Positions 1 to 7,800 of a stretch of DNA of 9,557 nt are shown piece by piece. Numbering within the stretch: the stretch's first letter is position 1; each line of letters starts with the position of its first letter. A program made the position numbers and the translations under genes. The stretch lies in NCBI GenBank assembly GCA_025455285.1, contig JALOMU010000028.1:1-9557 (forward strand), given 5' to 3'. Below the pieces are notes generated by a model. The model did no database searches and was not told where the DNA came from. It saw nothing but the letters and a program-made list of their open reading frames with translations. The stretch comes from Flavihumibacter sp. Its GTDB lineage: Bacteria; Bacteroidota; Bacteroidia; Chitinophagales; Chitinophagaceae.

Positions 1-1098
1 GTATTCACTACTTCTCAGCTCAACAACATATTCCCGGATAGCCCGGATTTCACTAAGCAGGTCATAAATAGCAGGAGGATAAAGCGTAGTGCCTTTGAAC
101 TTGATCATTTGCAGCCTTCTGCCGATCACCCCACTCAGTCGGATGGTATTCCGCCCACAGGAACAGGGATTTGTATATTGAATGCAGATATCCCCGGTCT
201 TGTATCTTACAAGTGGCATGCCTTCCACACCCAATGTAGTGATGGTTACTTCACCGGGTTCTCCGGGTTTTACCGGCTGGTTGTTTTCATCCAGCAGCTC
301 CACTACTATTAATTCGGGGTTGAGATGACCGCCACTGCCTGCCTCACACTCTGTAAAGGCAGTTTGCATTTCTGTGGATGCGTAAGTACCATAGAGTTGA
401 ATATTCCAGGCATCTGTAATGCGATTGGCCAGACGATTGGGTTTACCATCGGGCTGGCGAATGGTTTCTCCTATACAGATAGCTTTCCGAACCGAACTGG
501 TATTCAGATCAATTCCATTTGCTTCGGTATATTCAATAAGTTTTACCAGGAAGGATGGCACTCCTACAATAACAGTGGGGTTTAACCGCTGAATGGTAGC
601 CCATTGGAGGAAGGGGGCACCCGGACCCACCCTCACCAGGGAGGCTCCCAATTTGCGAATTCCCATATAATAAGCGATCCCGGCCATAAACTGGCGATCG
701 AGCGTTAACATGAGCTGGTAGGTATCGGCAGCTGTGCCACCGGCCATTTTAAAAGAACAAAGTTCATTGTAGGCGAGTCGCTCCAGGTCTTTTTCTGTTA
801 AAGCAATGGTTACCGGTGCGCCCAGGGTACCCGAACTCGACATATACTCCGCAATTTCAGTACGCGATACACAACAGAAATCCCAGTTCCGCAATTGTAG
901 TTCTTCCTTGGTTGTAACCGGAAGCAGTTGCAGGTCTTCCAGTGTTCTGATATCGGCCGGATTTATTCCACAAGCGGCAAAGCGTTCCTGATAAAAAGGG
1001 GAAGCTGCCGCAACATAATCAATCAATTCCTGCAATTTCTTTTCCTGCAGGGAGCTGATTTGCTCAGCATGATTAAATGAAATTTCGGGTGAATTCAT
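1..1098 (-). CDS. PaaK-like adenylate-forming ligase (phenylacetate-CoA ligase family), 3' end cut by window edge
   Basis: Reading the minus strand from the ATG at 1098 gives 366 uninterrupted codons that reach position 1 without a stop; PaaK-family proteins are usually about 430 aa, so the last part of the C-terminal lid is probably missing. Motifs of the ANL superfamily are visible: a phosphate-binding loop SSSGTLGAP (87-95), YGTYASTE (236-243) with the Mg/ATP glutamate E243, RYKTGD (298-303) whose Asp should bind the ribose, a PaaK-like CSCGR cysteine cluster (312-316), and the hinge region GRRLQMIKFKG (326-336). The family activates a carboxylic acid as an acyl-adenylate and usually passes it to CoA. 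Two positions are unusual: the loop Lys is Ala (A94), and the acidic hinge residues seen in PaaK (GRSDDM-like) are Leu-Gln. It lies 15 bp downstream of acpS, so it is probably cotranscribed, and the acceptor could be a carrier protein rather than CoA (inference). The natural acid is unknown. Confidence 0.85.
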   Translation of the reverse strand, partial: MNSPEISFNHAEQISSLQEKKLQELIDYVAAASPFYQERFAACGINPADIRTLEDLQLLPVTTKEELQLRNWDFCCVSRTEIAEYMSSSGTLGAPVTIALTEKDLERLAYNELCSFKMAGGTAADTYQLMLTLDRQFMAGIAYYMGIRKLGASLVRVGPGAPFLQWATIQRLNPTVIVGVPSFLVKLIEYTEANGIDLNTSSVRKAICIGETIRQPDGKPNRLANRITDAWNIQLYGTYASTEMQTAFTECEAGSGGHLNPELIVVELLDENNQPVKPGEPGEVTITTLGVEGMPLVRYKTGDICIQYTNPCSCGRNTIRLSGVIGRRLQMIKFKGTTLYPPAIYDLLSEIRAIREYVVELRSSEY

Positions 1099-1113
1099 AC
1101 GATTGTTGAAAAC

Positions 1114-1488
1114 TCAGGTTTCCAGCAGCACCACTGCGGTAGCCATGGTTTTTTGGTGCGACAAAGATACATGTATACGCCGGATGCTTCGACCGGCAAC
1201 TGTTTGAGCGGTTTGTCCCAGCAGGTTGATCTGCGGCTGCCCTTGTTCGTTATGTATGATTTCTATTTCATGAAAAGCAGTACCGTTTATCCATCCGGTA
1301 CCCAGGGCTTTCAGAAAAGCTTCTTTGGCTGCAAACCTGGCAGCATAATGTTGGTAAGGGTTGGCCTGCCTTTCGCAATAGGCAATTTCCCCGGCCGAAA
1401 AAACCAGTTGGCGGAAACCTTCCTTACCCTGCAGGCTTCGCTGAATCCGATCGGTTTCTACCAGGTCGATACCGGTTCCTAGAATCAT
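1114..1488 (-). CDS. acpS: Holo-[acyl-carrier-protein] synthase
   Basis: This 124-aa protein has the normal AcpS length and motifs. GTGIDLV (4-10) holds the Mg-binding Asp (D8), RFAAKEAFLKALGTG (51-65) holds the second metal ligand E56 and the CoA-contacting lysine, and HVSLSH (106-111) is the conserved C-terminal strand. The enzyme transfers 4'-phosphopantetheine from CoA to a serine of apo-acyl carrier protein in the cytoplasm, activating ACP for fatty acid or polyketide-type synthesis; the family works as a trimer. The ATG at 1488 is preferred because the GTGIDLV motif normally begins within a few residues of the start. It is the first gene after the hairpin at 1543-1587, so its promoter should lie in about 1489-1540. 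A weak match to the Bacteroidota -7 box (TAGTTTTA on the minus strand, 1513-1506) is present without a clear -33 element. The PaaK-like gene follows after 15 bp. Confidence 0.96.
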   Translation of the reverse strand: MILGTGIDLVETDRIQRSLQGKEGFRQLVFSAGEIAYCERQANPYQHYAARFAAKEAFLKALGTGWINGTAFHEIEIIHNEQGQPQINLLGQTAQTVAGRSIRRIHVSLSHQKTMATAVVLLET

Positions 1489-1542
1489 TAAATATGCTTA
1501 TGCGGTAAAACTACTCCAATTTTTGAAACCTCTGAAATGCAG

Positions 1543-1587
1543 AAAACCTGAGCAGAAACACCAATTTCGTGTTACTGCTCAGGTTTT
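1543..1587 (-). terminator. Strong intrinsic terminator of the SusCD operon (potentially bidirectional)
   Basis: The arms 1543-1555 (AAAACCTGAGCAG) and 1575-1587 (CTGCTCAGGTTTT) are perfect complements of 13 bp. After one A-A mismatch (1556/1574) a further 5 bp pair (1557-1561 with 1569-1573), leaving a 7-nt loop at 1562-1568. On the minus strand the stem ends in a TTTT run, and on the plus strand in TTTTT, so it could stop transcription from either side. It starts 21 bp past the stop codon of the last SusCD-operon gene and lies upstream of acpS, so it marks the boundary between the two transcription units. Confidence 0.88.
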
Positions 1588-1607
1588 TACGGCACCTTAT
1601 GTATCCT

Positions 1608-2612
1608 CTACTTCTTGGTCAAATCTATTAATTTGAATTCAACTTCATAGGTTCCGGGAACAAATGCCCTGAATACAAATCTCGGATTAGCAGAATAAGT
1701 ACCATCAGGAAAACTGGTCTGATTGTCGTGCGTAAAGAGATTAGCAGGAATCCTGTAATAATAATTGAAACCATTTCCAAGTGAACTTAAAGGAAAGGGC
1801 ACAACTCCATAAGAAAACTCCATCCGATCATCATACAAGTCGGTAGCCAGTGAATAATCCTGCATGGTTTGAAGGAAGGGCTGTGGTGGATTATTGCCAG
1901 CATAGGGCCTGCGTTGAATTTCATTGGTTTTTGGATTAAATGTCACGCCATTTTTATCCATGAATCGTACAATCACTTTATTGGGAGCATCCCCTGTTCT
2001 TTTAATGGTTACAACTGGATTCAAAAGATTTGTACCCGAGTTTTCATCCCCAACTTTCATCATTCTGTTGTAGGGAGTTCCAATTTCAGGATGTGCTTCA
2101 TACGGTTTGGCGTCAACCAGGTCAAATTTTCCGATCTTTTCATACACTTTTGTGCCACCAGCATTAGAAATTTCAAGATCGAACTCATATTGACCTAACG
2201 GAACGTAAATAGTTGTGAAATTTGCTTCCAGCTGGCCACTTACAGGATTTATAACAATCGGGTTTACCTGCATGTCTTTTTGCTTGGCTCCAATCAGTTC
2301 AAGTGTAGTATCACTTTTGGGATCATACAAACCAGTCCACCCTTTTATTTCATACTGTTTAGAAAAAACGGAATCCATAACAGCCCCTGTTACCCGGTTG
2401 TACACATGAAGCAATTTGACAGTAACCGGTCTGCTGGATCCATCAAAGTTAAGAGCCGAGCTAACTTTGACTCTTCCTCTCTGTATTATAATTGGGTCTT
2501 CTTCATATCGAATGATCGGACTTAAAAACCCATCATCCAACTTTTTACAGCCGGTATTAGCAAGCACTCCTGAAAGAAGGAGTAGCATATATAAATATGT
2601 TAGTTTTTTCAT
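1608..2612 (-). CDS. Outer-membrane lipoprotein of unknown function, DUF5007-like
   Basis: This is the last gene of the SusCD operon. The frame is open back to 2663, but the ATG at 2612 is chosen: it gives a typical lipoprotein signal (MKK, hydrophobic residues 7-18, lipid cysteine C22 in ANTGC) and a 10-bp gap after the upstream stop, whereas the longer start would overlap the upstream gene and bury the signal peptide. The mature 313-residue protein begins CKKLDDGF; the Lys-Lys and Asp-Asp near the cysteine resemble lipoprotein surface-export signals of Bacteroidota. No catalytic motif is seen. The body is rich in short beta-strand-like stretches, e.g. RGRVKVSSALNFDGS just after the N-terminus and a C-terminal strand GTYEVEFKLIDL, which suggests Ig-like or beta-sandwich folds. 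From memory of the family, the N-terminal third resembles DUF5007, which occurs beside SusCD and fasciclin genes; this assignment is tentative. A role as an accessory surface ligand-binding protein is inferred from position. Confidence 0.82.
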   Translation of the reverse strand: MKKLTYLYMLLLLSGVLANTGCKKLDDGFLSPIIRYEEDPIIIQRGRVKVSSALNFDGSSRPVTVKLLHVYNRVTGAVMDSVFSKQYEIKGWTGLYDPKSDTTLELIGAKQKDMQVNPIVINPVSGQLEANFTTIYVPLGQYEFDLEISNAGGTKVYEKIGKFDLVDAKPYEAHPEIGTPYNRMMKVGDENSGTNLLNPVVTIKRTGDAPNKVIVRFMDKNGVTFNPKTNEIQRRPYAGNNPPQPFLQTMQDYSLATDLYDDRMEFSYGVVPFPLSSLGNGFNYYYRIPANLFTHDNQTSFPDGTYSANPRFVFRAFVPGTYEVEFKLIDLTKK

Positions 2613-2622
2613 TACCTGATTT

Positions 2623-3312
2623 TTACTTTCTGAAAAACAATGTGTGTTGATTATTGAGGACATGGATCATACCCGAGTTGGATTGGATTCCGGATGTCTG
2701 CACACGTTCCCTTTTCCCCAGGGTGCTTGGAATATTCTGAGCAACAATGGGAGGGGCTATTGGACCAAACAGAAAGGTGTAATAAACAATCCTGGGTATG
2801 GTAGAAACATTCGGATTATAACCAAGCGCCGGATCGCGGGTCTCTTCATATGAAACAACAACCTGACTGCCAGGCAGCATGGTTCCCAAAAGTTTTCCAT
2901 TTTGGGTCATCGTGGAATAGTCTATACTTTCCCCAACAATATAAGCATCTATGGAGTCCCTGAATTTGGGGAGCTCGTACTTTATCATTGAGTCAATAGT
3001 CCATTTTCTGAAAGGGTCAATGTTTTGTTCTTCTGCTACTCTTTTATTCAGATAACCATTGATTGAATAATCAGTTGGTGCAAAAAAACTGATCCCGGGT
3101 TTATTGATTTTCTCCTTCACACCGGCAGCATCTACCAGCAATAACAAGGTGTCAAATAAACCCTGAGAATTAGATTTTAAATAATCATAGGTAGTCATAT
3201 CAACTTTTGCATTGTGCTTTGAACCACCAATGAAATAATCATCGCGCTTACAGGAACAAAAAAACATGACCAGCGCGCCAAACAATGCTGTTGTATGTAT
3301 GATCTTCTTCAT
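2623..3312 (-). CDS. Fasciclin (FAS1) domain lipoprotein, third gene of the SusCD operon
   Basis: The ATG at 3312 gives a 229-aa lipoprotein: MKK, a hydrophobic segment at 7-19, and lipid cysteine C21 in the lipobox FCSC. An upstream in-frame ATG at 3342 would overlap the susD stop by 19 bp and place ten residues before the signal, so it is not preferred. A single FAS1 domain spans roughly 40-225. The H1-like box is GISFFAPTDYSI (73-84) and the H2-like box is the terminal GMIHVLNNQH (214-223), the usual FAS1 ending with an Ile-His pair. FAS1 domains mediate adhesion or protein and carbohydrate contacts; no enzyme activity is known for most. The region between the boxes contains a long insertion (about 95-205), so the domain is larger than the usual 130-150 aa. 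Residues after the cysteine (KRDD) closely fit a surface-exposure signal. It lies 11 bp after susD, and is likely an outer-leaflet partner of the SusCD complex; the role is inferred. Confidence 0.88.
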   Translation of the reverse strand: MKKIIHTTALFGALVMFFCSCKRDDYFIGGSKHNAKVDMTTYDYLKSNSQGLFDTLLLLVDAAGVKEKINKPGISFFAPTDYSINGYLNKRVAEEQNIDPFRKWTIDSMIKYELPKFRDSIDAYIVGESIDYSTMTQNGKLLGTMLPGSQVVVSYEETRDPALGYNPNVSTIPRIVYYTFLFGPIAPPIVAQNIPSTLGKRERVQTSGIQSNSGMIHVLNNQHTLFFRK

Positions 3313-3323
3313 AGTTACTAAGT

Positions 3324-4820
3324 TTAATGATTTTTCCACCATTCGTTTTGTGTTAACAGCGGATCCTGTGGTAAAAGTGTTCGCATGTTCAAAGGCCAGT
3401 AATATCCTTTTTTACTGATTCTTTCCTGAGTGTACGCATCAGGAAACAATTCAACCAGTTTTCCCATACGTATTAAATCGAAGGCCAAAACTCCTTCACC
3501 TATTAGTTCACGGTATCTTTCATAAATCAATTCAAAATAGAGATCATCTCCGCTTAGTGTAACTTCTTCCAACCCGGCTCTTTCTTTTACCTGGTTTAGC
3601 AATTGAAGAGCCAGGCCCTCGTTACCAAGATGATAGGCTGCTTCCGCCTTTAACAGAATGATATCTGCCAGTCGTATCAATACCAGGTTATTGTCCACAA
3701 CATATGTCTGTGGTCTGGAAGGGTCAAAATAATTTACGTTACTGTATTTCAGCAAAGCTGGTGTCCCGGTATTAATAAGTCCAATCGTAGATTTAAACCG
3801 CTCATCAACAGCCGTATCATAAAGCTGATATGCCAACTCTGCATTGATATTCCAGCTGGTCCAGGATGCTTTTCCTTTTACAAGGGGATCATGCAAAAAA
3901 TTACCAAAGAAAAAATCAGTTGCTTCTGTATTGGCATCATCATGCTTCATAAACATTTCCAGAATCGTTTCCTGAGAATTACCCATCCAGATGCCTGAAT
4001 AATTTTCCGCTGATTCAAGTGCATATTGGTTCGATACTATTACACTATCACAATAACGTGAAGCGTTGGCATAGTCTTTCTTCCAGGCATACACCTGCGC
4101 CAATAAAGCAAAAGCAGCGCCTTTATCTGCCCTTGTTTTGCCCAGACCTGTTTGTGCATTAAAGGATAATAACTGAGTAGCTTTCTGAAGATCTTCTACA
4201 CAATAGTCTATTGCTTCAACTTCACTTGATCTTCCGATTGGCTGTACTTTAGTAGGATCTTTCACTGATTCTCTGGTAATTACAGGATCACCCCAAACTC
4301 TTGTAAGGTAGAAATAGGTAAATGCTCTTAAAAAATGGCCCTCTCCCAGTAATTGATTCTTTTCTTCCTGGCCACCGTTGAACTTGGCTACATCAATTTT
4401 TTCTGTATTTTCTATAATCAGATGAGTCTGATTGATAGCCCGGTAAAACCTTGTCCAGTTATGTAAGCTTTGTTCAAGATAGGGGGCATAACTGTAGGTG
4501 AAACGTCTTTCATAAAGCAAATCCTGGAAATTCCAGAATGTGCCAGCATCAAGCCTGAAGGCATCCGTTGGCAGATCACCAAATACAAAATAACTACGTT
4601 CATCTCTGAAAGCGGAACGAAGTATACCATATGCACCGCTTACCGATTTTTCAACATTGTTTCCATTGGTCCAGAATACCTGGTCGTACGTGGCATCTTT
4701 AGGTTCAAGATAAATGTATTTTCTGCAGGAACTGGTCATTACCAATATTCCGATTAGTAAAACCAGCGCCGGGTAGATTCCTGATTTCTCCGGCAATATA
4801 TTAAATGGTTTCATTTTCAT
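3324..4820 (-). CDS. RagB/SusD family nutrient-binding outer-membrane lipoprotein
   Basis: This 498-aa protein is the surface lid that captures ligand for its SusC partner; SusD proteins are TPR-based, non-enzymatic and usually 480-600 aa. The N-terminus has a lipoprotein signal (hydrophobic 18-28, lipid cysteine C32 in MTSSC). Family landmarks are LEPKD (38-42) with the following helix TNGNNVEKSVSGAYG, the TPR helix WTRFYRAINQTHLIIEN (122-138), GEGHFLRAFTYFYLTRVWGDP (159-179) that marks nearly every SusD, a C-terminal helix LVLIRLADIILLKAEAAYHLG, the RYRELIGEGVLAFDLIR segment, and the ending YYWPLN (473-478) with PLLTQNEWW. The ATG at 4820 follows the susC stop by 17 bp; a second ATG two codons later would give nearly the same protein. 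No frameshift or truncation is visible. The specific ligand cannot be told from the sequence. Confidence 0.96.
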   Translation of the reverse strand: MKMKPFNILPEKSGIYPALVLLIGILVMTSSCRKYIYLEPKDATYDQVFWTNGNNVEKSVSGAYGILRSAFRDERSYFVFGDLPTDAFRLDAGTFWNFQDLLYERRFTYSYAPYLEQSLHNWTRFYRAINQTHLIIENTEKIDVAKFNGGQEEKNQLLGEGHFLRAFTYFYLTRVWGDPVITRESVKDPTKVQPIGRSSEVEAIDYCVEDLQKATQLLSFNAQTGLGKTRADKGAAFALLAQVYAWKKDYANASRYCDSVIVSNQYALESAENYSGIWMGNSQETILEMFMKHDDANTEATDFFFGNFLHDPLVKGKASWTSWNINAELAYQLYDTAVDERFKSTIGLINTGTPALLKYSNVNYFDPSRPQTYVVDNNLVLIRLADIILLKAEAAYHLGNEGLALQLLNQVKERAGLEEVTLSGDDLYFELIYERYRELIGEGVLAFDLIRMGKLVELFPDAYTQERISKKGYYWPLNMRTLLPQDPLLTQNEWWKNH

Positions 4821-4837
4821 GATAACAATGAATTAGA

Positions 4838-7800
4838 TTAAAATAATACTTCAAATCCGAGGGTGTATTTTCTTGGAAGCGGATAAGCTGTTCCACGGTA
4901 TTCACCTTGCGGACTAACCAATTCTGCATCCGGAACATTTGCCTTTTGGAAATTGTAAATATTGTCCACTATGCTGTACAACCGAATATTTTGAACACCC
5001 AGTTTCTGAACCAGCGCCCTGTTGAAATTGTAGCCCAAACTAATATTCCTGATTTTGAAATAGCTACCGTTCTCATTCCACATGGTACTGAAGGGAAGGA
5101 ATTGATAAAAATTGGGGCCATATGGACTCAAGCTTGGGAAGCTGGCAGCATTGTCATCTCCCTTTGTTGCATCACCTGGCACCCAGTAGTTAAACTGGCT
5201 AAGATCGGGAAGACGTTGAGCGGCAAAGTTATTGATGCCTCCAAAATTCCAAACATTCTGAAACTGCGAAGAAAGATGGTTGTTAATGATATCTCTGCCA
5301 ATAGTATACGTACAGAGGATTCCAAGAGAGAAATTTTTATACGTAAACTCATTGTACAATCCTCCGGTGAGTTTCGGATTTGGGTTGCCAGTTGCAACAA
5401 GATCCCCTTTTGCTTCACCTTTATCTTCATCACTCCACACATCCCAGTCATTGTTCACATCTTCCCAAACAGGGAATCCCGGAAGTACCGGATAATAAGT
5501 TTTAAAATAACTGATCGGCTGGCCGGTAAGCGGATTAACGGGAATCTGGGATTGATTGTTATAAACGCCCGAATAACGCATTTGAGCCCAGGTATAAATC
5601 GGTTGACCAACCGCAAAGATCATTTCCTGGTTGTAATTGTAACTATTTGTAAAGAAGGTTCTATTGCCATTAGGTAAAGAAGATATCCTGTTTTTATTAA
5701 ACGACATATTCAGGTTGGTCGTCCATTGAATTGGACTTGATTTGCCAAGGTTTCTGCTTTGTAACTGAATGTCAATTCCTTCATTAAGTATGTTAAGAGA
5801 GGCATTGTACGTTTGCGATGTATATCCGGTAAAGAACGGAAAGGGAAGATTCAGAATAGGGTTCATTGAATTTCTCCGATAAAAATCCATCGTCAGATTA
5901 ATTCTGTTCTTAAACAGAAATAAATCAAATCCAATATTTGTCTGATCTGATTTATTCCAGGTCAGGTTAGGAAGTGTAACTGGCTTCTGAAAAGAGGGGG
6001 TTGCCATGATCGTACCGTTGTACAAACCCTGATTTACATCCCAAACATTATAGGGAGCATAAAAATCATCAGGCATTGAACCGGATAATCCATAACTACC
6101 ACGGATTTTTAACAAATCAATCCATGAAACATTTTGCAGAAATTTTTCATCAGATACAATGTAAGCAGCAGAAACAGCCGGGAAATATCCCCACTTGGAA
6201 TCATTTCCGAATCTGGAACTGGCATCAGCTCTCCAGGAAAGATTCAAAATGTACTTTTGATCAAAATCATAGGATAACTGACCCATGAAAGATAATAATC
6301 CTGCCTGTTGAGCATAAGAATATCCAAATAAATTACGTTGCTGAATACCTGAAACCACCTGTATATTGTCATCCGGAACATCAAATCCTTCAATAACTGA
6401 ACCGGTTTTATCATCCAACTGAAAACTTTGCGTTAATACCATTCCGAAATTGTGTTTATCTCCAATGGTTTTTGTACCAGTTAAGATGTTGGCCAGGTAA
6501 TATTGCATATAATTATTCTGAAAAGAGCCCGCATAGGACCGTCCATCAGGTGTAATTTCTCCTGGCTGAAATCTGTTTCGTTTATCTGTTGTAGAACTTA
6601 ATGAACCCTGAAAAGAATACTGAATACCTTTTACGATATCATAATTGGCCTGTACATAAGCTGAGAAAGCATCTGTTTGGTTTTTATCCTTCTGTTTATC
6701 ATAGCCCCCATAATAAAACTCTTTGTCAGCATCTGATAACGCGTAAAAGGTTGCCGGCATGGTGGCTGCATTAATCGGAACGATATCATTACGTCCCCTG
6801 CCTAATCCTCTTTTACGGTCTGACCTGGTTGCATTCAGATTTAGATTAATGTTGAATTTTTTAGAGACTTTGAAATCAAAATTTCCTCGAATTGAATAGC
6901 GCTTAAACCCTGTTTGACGAATAATCCCATCTTCATCATAGTAGTTGATACCAAGGCGATAGTTTAACAAATCACTACCGGCAGAAATGTTTACGTCGGC
7001 ATTGTTTATTAAACCACTCTGATAAAAAAGATCCTGCCAATCAGTAGCATTATTAAATGCCGGGTTAAGACTGTCAGAAAGAACCTGCGGAATATTTGAC
7101 AGATTTTGATAGGTTCCATAATCACGCATTAGTCCCAGTTTTTGCCAGCGTTCTTCTGCGCCAGCCACTGTTCGCATGAGATTTGGCTTCTGCGTTAGTC
7201 CTGTATAATAAGAAAAACGCATCTGCGGTTTTCCTGCTTTTCCACGTTTTGTTCTGATAACAATTACACCATTCGCACCACGGGAACCCCAAACTGCAGT
7301 TGCAGCCGCATCCTTTTGAACAACAATACTTTCGATGTCGTTCACATTAATTCCTGCCAGATAGTTGGTGCCAGTACTTGCAGAACTTTCAAGATCTGTG
7401 ATTGAAATTGGAATTCCATCAATTACATACAATGGTGTACTTAATGTTCTTGCATCGTCAACTCCGGAATTGAGGTCGGTTACAATGGTCGAATTACCTC
7501 TTACTGTAAAAGTATTTCGTACACCAGGTTCACCGGAAAAATTCTGAATATTAATACCTGACACCTTCCCCTGTAAAAGTTGATCAAAGCTCGGTGCAGG
7601 CATATTTTCAATAGATTTACCTGATACCACCTGCACAGCCGAAGTCGTCTTCTTTAACGACTGCTTTTGATAACCTACCACCACCACATCACTTAGCTGT
7701 TTGTTACTCTTTTCAGTCAATCGAAGTACTAAATTTTGTTGCCCCTCATTAATGGATACTCTGGCAATCTCAAAGTCAACAAATGAAACAGTGATTATTT

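Noticed and set aside
1153..1482. 109-codon plus-strand open frame opposite acpS
   Set aside because: It is the antisense shadow of acpS, which has all family motifs at full length.
2613..2663. Upstream in-frame start for the DUF5007-like lipoprotein
   Set aside because: It would put 17 residues before the lipoprotein signal peptide and overlap the end of the FAS1 gene; the ATG at 2612 gives a normal signal and 10-bp spacing.
3313..3342. Upstream in-frame start for the FAS1 lipoprotein
   Set aside because: It would overlap the end of susD and add a non-signal-like extension before MKKIIHT; the ATG at 3312 is more likely.
4907..5677. 256-codon open frame on the plus strand inside the susC gene
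   Set aside because: It lies wholly antisense to the intact SusC barrel, has no recognisable domain or signal, and its composition (many Ile, Asn, Thr) is what the complement of SusC codons gives.
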